In this document: positions 26,335 to 34,563 of the stretch, one piece after another
How positions within the stretch are numbered: position 1 is the stretch's first letter
Layout: each line of letters begins with the position of its first letter
NCBI GenBank assembly: GCA_017513125.1
Contig: JAFWDI010000019.1
Coordinates: forward strand, 1 to 64,000
Source: Lachnospiraceae bacterium
GTDB taxonomy: Bacteria > Bacillota > Clostridia > Lachnospirales > Lachnospiraceae
Direction of reading: 5' to 3'
Length of the DNA: 64,000 nucleotides
Made by a program: the position numbers and the translations under genes
The notes under the pieces: model-generated
Seen by the model: the letters and a program-made list of their open reading frames with translations, nothing else
Database searches by the model: none
What the model was told of the DNA's origin: nothing

Positions 26335-27234
26335 ATGCTTACTTATGACGCGGTGATCATCGGAGCGGGGCCTGCAGGACTGGCGTGCGCGATCGAACTG
26401 TCGAAGAAACACGTCTCATGTCTGGTGCTCGAGGCGGAGTCCGACGTGACCGGAACGGTCTGCGGGGACGGCGTTTCGGCCGCATCGATCGGGCTGCTGA
26501 AGGATCTCGGAATCGACGCCGAACGTCTCGGCGGGAAAAAAGTGTACTTTAAAAAAGAGTACAGAGACGACAGGATCACGAAGAGAAGCTTCTCGGAACT
26601 GTTCGGAATCTCATATGAGCTCGGGCTCTCCAGAGATATCCTGAACAGGAGTCTTCTGGAGACCGCTCTCGGGCATGACGTCCCGGTCCGGTTCGACACC
26701 CTGTGCCGGGGAATCGAAAAAGATGCCGGGGGCATGTATGTGATCGACGGACGGTACCGGTGCAGGTTTCCGGTCCTCGCCTGCGGCGTGCAGGGAGGAA
26801 TCCGGTTCGGCCTTCTGGAGGCGCAGGGGCTTCCGGCCGGTATCTCGGCCCGGGTCGCCGGGGACTGCGCGCTCGAAGACGATGCGTTTCATTATTTCTT
26901 TTCCGACGAATACGGAGACCGGTACGCCTGGGCGTTTCCGGTCGGCGATCATCTCTGGAATATCGGCGTCTGGAATACAGACAGGAAGAAAGATCTGAAA
27001 CGTCTTTACGACGAGGCGGAGCAGCGTTTCTTCGGTCCGGGGCCGGTGGTCTATGATCGAAAGCCGCTCGGAAGGATCGTCGGCGCGGGAACATTGAAAA
27101 AGCCGGCTCTTCCGGGAATATTCGTCATCGGCGACTGTGCGCTGAAGGTCGATCCGGTCTCCGGCGAGGGCATTCGGGCAGCGCTGGAAGACGGGATCCG
27201 GACCGCCGCGGAGATCGGGGAACTCATGAAATAA
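26335..27234 (+). CDS. Geranylgeranyl-reductase-like FAD oxidoreductase
   Basis: This 299-residue flavoprotein starts with a Rossmann FAD motif (YDAVIIGAGPAGLACAIEL), has CGDGVSAASIGLL (the CxDG-type segment of the geranylgeranyl reductase family), and ends with IFVIGDCALKVDPVSGEGIRAALEDG (the GD...P..GeGI motif). Family members saturate double bonds of prenyl chains in lipids, quinones or chlorophyll. Next to idi and ubiA this role fits well, though the family also includes halogenases and hydroxylases. At about 300 residues it is shorter than most (about 390). The start is ATG 26335 behind AAGGAG. It is the last gene of the cluster. Confidence 0.8.
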   Translation: MLTYDAVIIGAGPAGLACAIELSKKHVSCLVLEAESDVTGTVCGDGVSAASIGLLKDLGIDAERLGGKKVYFKKEYRDDRITKRSFSELFGISYELGLSRDILNRSLLETALGHDVPVRFDTLCRGIEKDAGGMYVIDGRYRCRFPVLACGVQGGIRFGLLEAQGLPAGISARVAGDCALEDDAFHYFFSDEYGDRYAWAFPVGDHLWNIGVWNTDRKKDLKRLYDEAEQRFFGPGPVVYDRKPLGRIVGAGTLKKPALPGIFVIGDCALKVDPVSGEGIRAALEDGIRTAAEIGELMK

Positions 27235-27256
27235 AAACCGGCCGGCTTCCTCTGCG

Positions 27257-27285
27257 TTGTCAGTCTGCAATTAAAACGATATAAT
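27257..27285 (+). promoter_or_regulatory. Sigma-A-type promoter of the ligase/MBL/acyltransferase unit
   Basis: TTGTCA (27257-27262), 17 bp, TATAAT (27280-27285). The boxes are identical to those of the promoter at 15610-15638, and the spacer shares AAAACG just upstream of the -10 box. Confidence 0.85.
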
Positions 27286-27319
27286 AAAAGTTGATTTTTT
27301 GCAGACGAGGAATGGGAGC

Positions 27320-29098
27320 ATGGGCACCGAGACACCGTACAGACAGAGAGACCATCTGGAATATCCTGAACTCACGATGTTTCAGATGATAAAGCGCGTC
27401 GCACTCGAACATCCGAATGAGCCGGCCTACGAGTTTTACGGAAAGAAGACCACTTACTGGCGGTTTCTGAAGCGGATCGAACGGGCGGCGCGGGCGTTCT
27501 GGCAGGCCGGCATCGGCCCCGGCGACGTCGTGACGATCTGTATGCCGAACACGCCGCAGGCGCTGGACTGCTTCTATGCCGTGAACCGCATCGGCGCGAT
27601 CGCGAACATGGTGCATCCGCTCTCGGCTCAGAACGAGATCACACACTATCTGAAAAAGACGAATTCCCGCATCATTCTGACGCCGGACCTTTTTTATGAG
27701 AAGGTCAGGCGCGCACTCGACGGCGTCGGACATCCGGTGCGGATCCTGACTGCGCGGATTCAGGACGAGCTGCTGCCGCATCTGGCCGCGGCCTATGTCG
27801 TAAAGAAGGGAAAGGATTATCTGGCTTTCCCGAACCGTGTGCAGGACGAGCTCTGGACCACATTCGTCCTCCGGGCGCACCCGAAGACCGCGCTTCCCGA
27901 GCCGAAATATGATCCCGAACGCACTTCGGTCATTCTTTACAGCGGGGGCACGAGCGGGCCGCCGAAGGGCATCTGCCTTTCGGACCTGAACTTTAACGCG
28001 TGTGCTCTGCAGGCGGTGGAAGCGATCGGAGAGACGTTCCGGACCGGTCTGAAGATGCTGAGCTGCATGCCGATCTTTCACGGTTTCGGCCTGGGGATCA
28101 ATATCCATACCGTCGTGATTCACGGAGCCTGCTGCATCCTGATGCCGACATTTACCGATGAGACTTACGCGCAGATGCTGATCCGGAAGCGCCCACATTT
28201 TATTGCAGGCGTGCCGACGATCTTTGAGGCGCTGCTGAGAAATCCCGAACTGGAGGGAAAAGACCTGAGCTTCCTGCGCGGGATGTTCTGCGGCGGGGAC
28301 GCATTGTCCGCGGAACTGAAGAAGCGGATCGACCTGTTCCTCGTGCGGAACCACGCGCGCATACAGGTGCGCGAGGGCTACGGCCTGACCGAGTGCGTTA
28401 CCGCCAGCTGCCTGACTCCCAGGGACGACAGCCGGGAAGGGAGCATCGGACTGCCGTTTCCGGATACCGAGTATCGGATCGTGCGTCCCGGCACGGACGA
28501 GATCCTGCCGCCCGGCGAGGAGGGTGAGATCATCCTCACCGGTCCGACCGTGATGCTGGGATATTATAAAGACGAGGCTGCGACCGCGAAGACGCTGAGG
28601 ACGCTGTCCGACGGTCGGCGGTGGCTCTACACGGGCGATCTCGGATGCATGGACGAGGATGGCTTCGTCTATTTCCGGCAGCGCATGAAGCGCATGATCA
28701 TTACGAACGGTTATAATGTCTATCCGTCCCGCATCGAGAAGATCATCGACAGCTGTCCCGGTGTGGAGTACAGCTGCGTGATCGGGGTCAGGGATCCCCG
28801 GCGTATGCAGCGGGTGAGGGCCTATGTAGTGCTCTCGGAAGGCGTTCCCGCCGATGACGGAACGCGGAATATGATCCTCCAGAAGCTGAGAAAGAACATC
28901 GCGGCTTACGCGATTCCGAAAGAGATCGTATTCAGGGAGGAACTGCCGCGGACACTGGTCGGGAAGGTCGCCTACAGCGTGATCCAGGAGGAAGCCGACC
29001 GCGAAGAGGCAGCGTCCGGCGGCGAGCAGGACGCCGGGGCCGGCGGGGCGCAGGATATCATCATAGATGAAGCGGCGGAAGCCGGAGGCGAGGCATGA
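27320..29098 (+). CDS. AMP-forming acyl-CoA synthetase (fatty-acid ligase type)
   Basis: This 592-residue adenylate-forming enzyme has the P-loop YSGGTSGPPKGI (about residues 215-226), YGLTECV (A5), YTGDLG (A7) and RMKRMIITNGYNVYPS (A8 hinge). The catalytic lysine of the C-terminal domain lies in LVGKVAYS. A 35-residue acidic/Gly-rich tail (EEAASGGEQDAGAGG) follows and is not part of the family. It activates a carboxylic acid to acyl-AMP and then an acyl thioester. ATG 27320 is preferred, behind GAGG at 27307-27310; a TTG at 27299 is also possible. It overlaps the MBL gene by 4 bp. Confidence 0.9.
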   Translation: MGTETPYRQRDHLEYPELTMFQMIKRVALEHPNEPAYEFYGKKTTYWRFLKRIERAARAFWQAGIGPGDVVTICMPNTPQALDCFYAVNRIGAIANMVHPLSAQNEITHYLKKTNSRIILTPDLFYEKVRRALDGVGHPVRILTARIQDELLPHLAAAYVVKKGKDYLAFPNRVQDELWTTFVLRAHPKTALPEPKYDPERTSVILYSGGTSGPPKGICLSDLNFNACALQAVEAIGETFRTGLKMLSCMPIFHGFGLGINIHTVVIHGACCILMPTFTDETYAQMLIRKRPHFIAGVPTIFEALLRNPELEGKDLSFLRGMFCGGDALSAELKKRIDLFLVRNHARIQVREGYGLTECVTASCLTPRDDSREGSIGLPFPDTEYRIVRPGTDEILPPGEEGEIILTGPTVMLGYYKDEAATAKTLRTLSDGRRWLYTGDLGCMDEDGFVYFRQRMKRMIITNGYNVYPSRIEKIIDSCPGVEYSCVIGVRDPRRMQRVRAYVVLSEGVPADDGTRNMILQKLRKNIAAYAIPKEIVFREELPRTLVGKVAYSVIQEEADREEAASGGEQDAGAGGAQDIIIDEAAEAGGEA

Positions 29099-29946
29099 AA
29101 CTGACCTGGATGGGGACGGCCGCGCTGCTGTTCGAAGAGGCGGAACATGTCATTGCCTTTGATCCGTTCCCCGGCATCCCTTACGGAGCGCTGAAGAGGG
29201 GCGGAAAGGACCTGCCCGTCTCTGAGAAAAGACGCAGGCGGGAGGACGCCCGGATGTTCCGGCGTGCGGCGGAGGTGTTCGTCACGCACGGGCATCTGGA
29301 CCATATCTGTTATATTCCGGCGCTGTACGGCGGGGAAAAGAGCGCCGCGCACGTGACCTGCACGCGGACGCCTTATGAGACGCTGGCCGGGTTCGGTTTT
29401 CCCGCGGACAGGCTGCGGGAGGTCGGACAAGGGGGCATCGTTCCCGCGGAAGGGTCGCAGCCTGTGGAAGACGGTCCGTTTTTGCTGCGGGCGTGGCCTT
29501 CGAGGCATTGCCGATTCGACCGGGAACTGGTCATTCGGACAGCGCTGAGCCGGCGTCTGCTGACGCACCTTCCGGACCTGTTCCGGATGGGCCGGGCTTT
29601 GCGGAGCTTTCCCGAGGCCGGCGAAACACTGTTCTGGGAACTGACCTGCGGCGGGACGCGTGTCCAGATCCTGGGCAGTCTGAATCTCCGGGACGACGTG
29701 ACTTATCCGTCCGGCGCGGACGTGCTGATCCTTCCGTATCAGGGGAAGAGCGGCCGCCTTCTCGCGGAGACCGCGGCGGAGATCATCGGACGCCTGCGTC
29801 CGAAGACCGTGCTGCTGGATCATTATGATGACACGTTTCCTCCGCTGTCGGCGGATGTACCGACAGGAGAGATCGTGCGTCTTAGCGAACAGCGTTTCGG
29901 CATACCGTGCCGTCCGCTGAAAAAGTATGAGGCGGTGCGGATCTGA
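29095..29946 (+). CDS. Metallo-beta-lactamase-fold hydrolase
   Basis: This 283-residue MBL-fold protein starts MKLTWMGTAALLFE and has an AFDPF strand, a FVTHGHLDHICYI metal motif (HxHxDH, about residues 62-69) and a C-terminal LLDHYDD (His ligand). It is close to the UlaG-like group in layout. Position between a CoA ligase and an E2-like acyltransferase suggests hydrolysis of a thioester or phosphoester in the same pathway, but that is context only. The start is the ATGA overlap with the ligase gene. Confidence 0.82.
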   Translation: MKLTWMGTAALLFEEAEHVIAFDPFPGIPYGALKRGGKDLPVSEKRRRREDARMFRRAAEVFVTHGHLDHICYIPALYGGEKSAAHVTCTRTPYETLAGFGFPADRLREVGQGGIVPAEGSQPVEDGPFLLRAWPSRHCRFDRELVIRTALSRRLLTHLPDLFRMGRALRSFPEAGETLFWELTCGGTRVQILGSLNLRDDVTYPSGADVLILPYQGKSGRLLAETAAEIIGRLRPKTVLLDHYDDTFPPLSADVPTGEIVRLSEQRFGIPCRPLKKYEAVRI

Positions 29947-29965
29947 TACTGCCGAAGGAGAAAAG

Positions 29966-30910
29966 ATGACCAATCTGGATCGACTGAAGAAAAATACGAG
30001 AAAAGCCCTCCGGAGCGCGGAACGCACGCTGAAGGCTGCGGCGCGCGGCGACCGGAAGGACGCGCACCGGGCGGATGCTCCGGCGCTGCAGACCATCATG
30101 GCATATCTGTTCCCGAAGCGGACGGATAATGAGGTCTACCTGAACGATTCGATCGACGCGACCGAGCTCGTTCGCTGGATGGAGCAGCGGAATGAAGGCC
30201 GCGCGAAGGAAGACCGCCTCACGATCTTTCACTGCGTGGTCTGCGGACTGGCCCGCATGGTGAAGGAGCGGCCGTACCTGAATCGCTTTATCCAGGGATG
30301 GCGCATCTATGAGCGCAATGAGATCAGCATCAGCTTCGTCGTGAAGCGCCGCTTCGCGGACGGGGCGGAAGAGCATCTGATGGTGCTGGTCCCGAAGGAT
30401 GACGACGATGTCGAGAGCATCGGGAAGAAGATCCGCGGAGAGGTGAAGGAGACCCGAAAGAGCGAGACCGCCACGGGCGGGATCGACGAGGTCCTGGAGA
30501 CCTTCGCGAAGCTGCCGCGGCCCATTCTGGCTCCGGTGGTCGGCGTGATCCGCACGCTCGATTTCTTCGGGCTGAACCCGGACTTCCTGACGGACGGGGA
30601 TCCGGACTACACGACGATCCTCACGAGCAACCTCGGGAGCATCAAAACACCCGCGGTCTACCACCATCTGAATAACTACGGCACGAACAGCATCATGGTC
30701 ACGGTCGGCACGCTTCATAAGGAGGAGCTTCTGATGCCGGACGGAACGAAGGAGATCCGCGACGTGATCGATTTCGGCGCGACGCTCGACGAGCGCATAG
30801 CCGACGGGTTCTATTTTGCGCGGAGCCTGAAGCTGATCCGCCATATCTTCGCGCATCCCGAGATGCTGGACCGCCCGCTGGGCGAGCAGAGCGGGTTCGA
30901 GTACGAGTGA
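29966..30910 (+). CDS. 2-oxoacid dehydrogenase E2-like acyltransferase (CAT fold)
   Basis: This 314-residue protein has the chloramphenicol-acetyltransferase/E2 catalytic-domain pattern. Its C-terminal segment FGATLDERIADGFYFARSL aligns with the E2 active-site motif DHRxxDG, and LTSNLGSI with the conserved strand before it. There is no lipoyl or subunit-binding domain, so it is not a true E2. The catalytic histidine of DHR is glutamate here (DER), which would impair classical transacylation. It may bind acyl-CoA without catalysis or use another mechanism. ATG 29966 follows GAAGGAG by 5 bp. Confidence 0.75.
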   Translation: MTNLDRLKKNTRKALRSAERTLKAAARGDRKDAHRADAPALQTIMAYLFPKRTDNEVYLNDSIDATELVRWMEQRNEGRAKEDRLTIFHCVVCGLARMVKERPYLNRFIQGWRIYERNEISISFVVKRRFADGAEEHLMVLVPKDDDDVESIGKKIRGEVKETRKSETATGGIDEVLETFAKLPRPILAPVVGVIRTLDFFGLNPDFLTDGDPDYTTILTSNLGSIKTPAVYHHLNNYGTNSIMVTVGTLHKEELLMPDGTKEIRDVIDFGATLDERIADGFYFARSLKLIRHIFAHPEMLDRPLGEQSGFEYE

Positions 30911-30945
30911 CCCGGCGCGGACAGCCGGGAGAAAGGAGTTTCATT

Positions 30946-31488
30946 ATGTCGAAAGTCGTATTGATCACAGGAAGTCCCAGAAGCGGCGGGAATACCGGCC
31001 ATCTGGCGTCGAAGTTCGAGAAGGCTGCGCAGGACGCCGGCATCGAAGTCGTGAAGTTCGACGCGGTCGGACTGAACATGCGCGGATGCTACGCCTGCAA
31101 CGGCTGTTTCCAGCGCGGCGCCTGCGTCGTTGAACAGAAGTTCAATGCCGTGGCGGACGCCATCCTCGAGGCGGACGGCGTCGTGTTCGCGTTCCCGGTC
31201 TACTGGTATAACATCCCCGCGCAGATCAAGGCGCTGTGGGATCATTTCTATGCGTTCTGCGTGGGACAGAAGGATCTGTCCGGGAAGAAGGCGGCGCTGA
31301 TCAGCTGCTGTGCGGAGCCGGATGCGGGAACGTTCGCAGGCGTGAAGTTCGCGTTCGAGAAGACCATGGAGCTGCTGCAGGTCGAGGTGGCCGGCGAAGT
31401 GCTGGCGACCGGACTGCAGGATCCGGGTGCGGCCTGGGGCACCGAGTGGGCGGATCAGGCTGCCGCGCTCGCGGAGAAGTTCGCCTGA
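30946..31488 (+). CDS. Flavodoxin-fold NAD(P)H-dependent FMN reductase
   Basis: This 180-residue protein has the FMN phosphate loop ITGSPRSGGNTGHL, a two-cysteine cluster in MRGCYACNGCFQRGAC typical of iron-sulfur flavoprotein relatives, and VFAFPVYWYNIPAQIKALWD contacting the flavin ring. It probably reduces quinones, nitro compounds or flavins. AAAGGAG at 30932-30938 sets the ATG. It shares the family of the first half of the double protein at 11923. Confidence 0.88.
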   Translation: MSKVVLITGSPRSGGNTGHLASKFEKAAQDAGIEVVKFDAVGLNMRGCYACNGCFQRGACVVEQKFNAVADAILEADGVVFAFPVYWYNIPAQIKALWDHFYAFCVGQKDLSGKKAALISCCAEPDAGTFAGVKFAFEKTMELLQVEVAGEVLATGLQDPGAAWGTEWADQAAALAEKFA

Positions 31489-31518
31489 GTCCGTCAGAGG
31501 CCGTTTTGATAACCGATC

Positions 31519-32898
31519 GTGTCTGAGAAGAGTGCGGAAGGAAAGAGATCGTCGCTGATCGTGGATTTTACCGAGGGACCGGTGTTTCGGCAGCTGGTCA
31601 CGTTTGCCGCGCCCCTGTTTCTCTCGAATCTGCTCCAGATCGTCTATAACATGGTCGACATGATCATCGTGGGGCAGAAGATGGGCAGCGTGGGCCTTTC
31701 GGCGGTAGCGGTCGGCGGCGACGTTTCGAATTTCATGACCCTCGTGGCCATGGGCTTTTCGAACGCGGCGCAGGTGATCATTGCCCAGCTGATCGGCATG
31801 AGGCGGAGAAAGGACCTCGGACGTTTCATCGGAACGCTTTTCATGTTCCTCTTTCTGATCGCGATCATCATCAGCACGGTCTGCATGATCCTGCGCAGCC
31901 CGATCCTTCACGTGATGAACACGCCGCCGGAATCGTATACGGAGGCGCTGCATTACGCGACGGTCTGCATGTGCGGCCTGATCTTCATCTACGGGTACAA
32001 TGCCTCGAGCGCCATCCTCCGCGGGATGGGCGATTCGACCCGGCCGTTCATCTTTATCAGCATGGCGGCGGGGATCAATGTCTGCCTCGACCTGGTCTTC
32101 GTCATGGGTCTGGGGCTCGGTGCAGGCGGCGCGGCGCTCGCGACCGTGATTTCGCAGGCGTTCTCGTTCTCGATGTGCAGTATTTTCCTGTTCCGGAACC
32201 GGGAGCGTTACTCGATCGAGGTCACACGCCGCGAATTTTTCCACATTGACCGGGCGCTGCTGGGGAAACTGGTGAAACTCGGGCTTCCGATGGCGATCAA
32301 GGGCGCGTCGGTGTCGTTCTCGAGACTGTTCGTGAACTCGTGGATCAATTCCTACGGCGTCGTAGTCTCGGCGTTTGCGGGTATCGCGAATAAGATCAAT
32401 ACCACGACGAACCTGTTCTCGAACGCGTTCAACACCTCGGGTTCGTCGATGGTCGGCCAGAACATCGGCGCGGAAAAGTTCGACCGTGTGAAGAAGATCA
32501 TGTTTTCGGTCTTTCGGATCACGCTGTCGATCGCGACCGTGCTCACGCTGGTCATGATCTTTTTCCACGAGCAGGTCTACGGCCTGTTCACGGGCGACCC
32601 GGAAGTCATTGCGGTCGGCGTCCCTTACGTGGCGATCTCCGTGTTTATCTTCTACGGAAGCGCCTGCCGGTCGGGCATGAACGCGCTGATCAACGGCAGC
32701 GGGAATTATAAGATCAATTTCCTGACCGCGATCCTGGACGCGATCATCCTGCGGATCGGGCTGGCGCTGCTGTTCGGGCTGGCGCTCGGGATGCGGCAGT
32801 ACGGTTTCTGGCTGGGCGACGCGCTCGCGGGGTTCACGCCGTTCGTGATCGGACTTTTCTTCTATTTCAGCGGACGCTGGAAGCGCAGGATGAGTTAA
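31519..32898 (+). CDS. MATE-family efflux transporter
   Basis: This 459-residue protein has twelve predicted TM helices in two homologous halves. MATE signatures are LFLSNLLQIVYNMVDMIIVGQ in TM1 and GFSNAAQVIIAQLIGMRRR after TM2, with the equivalent AFNTSGSSMVGQNIGAEKF in the second half. MATE proteins export cationic drugs or metabolites with Na+ or H+ influx. It starts with GTG at 31519 and has no strong RBS. It lies 30 bp after the flavodoxin gene. Confidence 0.92.
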   Translation: MSEKSAEGKRSSLIVDFTEGPVFRQLVTFAAPLFLSNLLQIVYNMVDMIIVGQKMGSVGLSAVAVGGDVSNFMTLVAMGFSNAAQVIIAQLIGMRRRKDLGRFIGTLFMFLFLIAIIISTVCMILRSPILHVMNTPPESYTEALHYATVCMCGLIFIYGYNASSAILRGMGDSTRPFIFISMAAGINVCLDLVFVMGLGLGAGGAALATVISQAFSFSMCSIFLFRNRERYSIEVTRREFFHIDRALLGKLVKLGLPMAIKGASVSFSRLFVNSWINSYGVVVSAFAGIANKINTTTNLFSNAFNTSGSSMVGQNIGAEKFDRVKKIMFSVFRITLSIATVLTLVMIFFHEQVYGLFTGDPEVIAVGVPYVAISVFIFYGSACRSGMNALINGSGNYKINFLTAILDAIILRIGLALLFGLALGMRQYGFWLGDALAGFTPFVIGLFFYFSGRWKRRMS

Positions 32899-32910
32899 AG
32901 GAGCAATGAC

Positions 32911-33333
32911 ATGAACACGATCATCATCAGGGCGGTCTTCTTCATGAAAAACGACGCGGGCGAGGACTGCGCGGTCCTGGTCCGGAACATCACTCCGGAC
33001 GGGGACTGGTATTCGGCGCCGGGCGGCGAGATGCGAAGCGGCGAGGCATTGACCGAGCGGCTCGTGGAGCTGATCCGGGAGCAGTGCGGCGTGATCATCA
33101 CGCCGAAAGAGATCCTCTTCGACGAAAAGACCGGGGAATTCATGGACATGTATTTCCTCTGCGAGCATGTGTCCGGCGAATTCGCGCCGATCCATGAGGA
33201 GGAGATCCTGCGCACGAAGACGAACCGCGTCCCGGGGACGAGTACGCCGGAGCTGGTGCCGCTCGCGCAGGTGAAGCACCTGTATCTGCTGCCGCCGAAG
33301 CTGAAAGAATATCTGCGGAAGATGAATCGGTAA
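32911..33333 (+). CDS. Nudix-fold protein with degenerate Nudix box
   Basis: This 140-residue protein has the Nudix fold pattern: WYSAPGGEMRSGEALTERLV then ELIREQCGVIITP. In the canonical GX5EX7REUXEEXGU box, the RE pair is replaced by EL and the last Glu by Gln, so part of the metal site is missing. It may bind rather than hydrolyse nucleoside diphosphates, or act on an atypical substrate. AAAGGAG at about 32898 sets the ATG. Confidence 0.75.
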   Translation: MNTIIIRAVFFMKNDAGEDCAVLVRNITPDGDWYSAPGGEMRSGEALTERLVELIREQCGVIITPKEILFDEKTGEFMDMYFLCEHVSGEFAPIHEEEILRTKTNRVPGTSTPELVPLAQVKHLYLLPPKLKEYLRKMNR

Positions 33334-33380
33334 CGATACCGCAGCATGGTCCGCGCGGTACCGCGCAGAAAGGAGCTGTC

Positions 33381-33731
33381 ATGTTATTCGTGTGTTATCC
33401 GCGCTGCAGCACCTGTAAGAAAGCGCAGGCCTGGCTCGACGCGCACGGTCTGGAGTATACGTTCCGCGACATAAAGGAGGAGAGACCCTCTGAGACGGAA
33501 CTCGCGGCATGGCGTGAAAAAAGCGGTCTGCCGCAGAAGAAGTTTTTCAATACCAGCGGCATGAAGTATAAGGAGCTGCAGCTGAAGGACCGCATTCCGA
33601 ACATGAGCGAAGAGGAGATGCGCGCGCTGCAGGCGACCGACGGCATGCTGGTGAAGCGGCCGCTGCTGATCGACGGAGACACCGTTCTCGTGGGCTTCCG
33701 CGAAGCGGAGTGGGAGGAGAAACTGTTATGA
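33381..33731 (+). CDS. Spx/ArsC-family thioredoxin-fold protein
   Basis: This 116-residue ArsC/Spx-type protein has the redox motif CYPRCSTCKKAQAWL (CxxC at residues 9-12), KKFFNTSG and LVKRPLLID with the conserved cis-proline. Relatives without the arsenate-reductase Arg triad are usually YffB- or Spx-like oxidoreductases or regulators. It overlaps coaX by 4 bp, but no functional link to CoA synthesis is known to me. The RBS is AAAGGAG. Confidence 0.87.
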   Translation: MLFVCYPRCSTCKKAQAWLDAHGLEYTFRDIKEERPSETELAAWREKSGLPQKKFFNTSGMKYKELQLKDRIPNMSEEEMRALQATDGMLVKRPLLIDGDTVLVGFREAEWEEKLL

Positions 33732-34510
33732 TTCTGGCGCTGGATATCGACAATACCGCCATTACCGTGGGCGGTTTCGATGAGGAACGAATCTGGTTCA
33801 CGTCCGAAGTCTCGACGAACTATCTGAGGACCGCCATGGAGTACGCGGTCATGCTGAAGAGCATCCTTGACATCCACCGGGTCGATCCCGCTCAGATCGA
33901 GGGCGGCATCATCGCTTCGGTCGTACCGGGCCTGAACAACACGTTTAAGGAAATCTTCCGGCTGCTGACGGATGTAAATCCGTTCATCGTGGGACCGGGG
34001 CTGAAGACCGGCGTGAACATCTCGATCGGCGATCCCGGCGAGCTCGGCGCGGGTCTGGTGGTCTCCGCCGCGGCTGCGCAGGAGAAGTATGAGGCGCCGC
34101 TGATCATCATTGACCTCGGAACCGCGACGACCTTCTCGGTCATGAACCGGAAGAAGGAATTCATCGGCGTGGTGATCTATCCGGGCGTGCTGCTGTCGTT
34201 CAACGCACTGACGAAAAATACCGCACAGCTCCCGCAGATTCCGTTCGACCGGCCGGGAAAGGTCATCGGGGACAGCAGCCAGGCGAGCATGCAGAGCGGC
34301 ATGTTCTTCGGAAACGCCGCGCTGATCGACGGAGTGATCGACCGGATCGAAGAGGAACTCGGAGAGTCCTGCACGGTCGTCGCGACGGGCATGGAACGCC
34401 TTTGCGGGCACATCATTCCGTATTGCCGGCACAGGATCCGGATCGACTCGGATCTGCCGATGGCGGGGCTGCGGTCGATATACTATCGGAACACGAAACG
34501 CAGAAAATAA
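33728..34510 (+). CDS. coaX: Type III pantothenate kinase
   Basis: This 260-residue ASKHA-fold kinase shows the phosphate-1 motif LALDIDNTAITVG, the GPGLKTGVNI pantothenate-site motif, IDLGTATTFSV and the PGV...L...T..LPQI segment typical of CoaX. It phosphorylates pantothenate in the first step of CoA synthesis; type III enzymes need a monovalent cation and resist CoA feedback. The start is the ATGA overlap with the Spx-like gene, with GGGAGGAG upstream. Confidence 0.94.
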   Translation: MILALDIDNTAITVGGFDEERIWFTSEVSTNYLRTAMEYAVMLKSILDIHRVDPAQIEGGIIASVVPGLNNTFKEIFRLLTDVNPFIVGPGLKTGVNISIGDPGELGAGLVVSAAAAQEKYEAPLIIIDLGTATTFSVMNRKKEFIGVVIYPGVLLSFNALTKNTAQLPQIPFDRPGKVIGDSSQASMQSGMFFGNAALIDGVIDRIEEELGESCTVVATGMERLCGHIIPYCRHRIRIDSDLPMAGLRSIYYRNTKRRK

Positions 34511-34563
34511 CGCGCTAACGCGCACGGCGGTCGGGCGCGGCAGATGCGCGCGGAGGAGAGTGC

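Noticed and set aside
30811..33279. 822-residue open frame on the - strand
   Set aside because: It runs antisense through the flavodoxin, MATE and Nudix-like genes, all of which have conserved motifs. The long frame is a by-product of GC-rich third codon positions.
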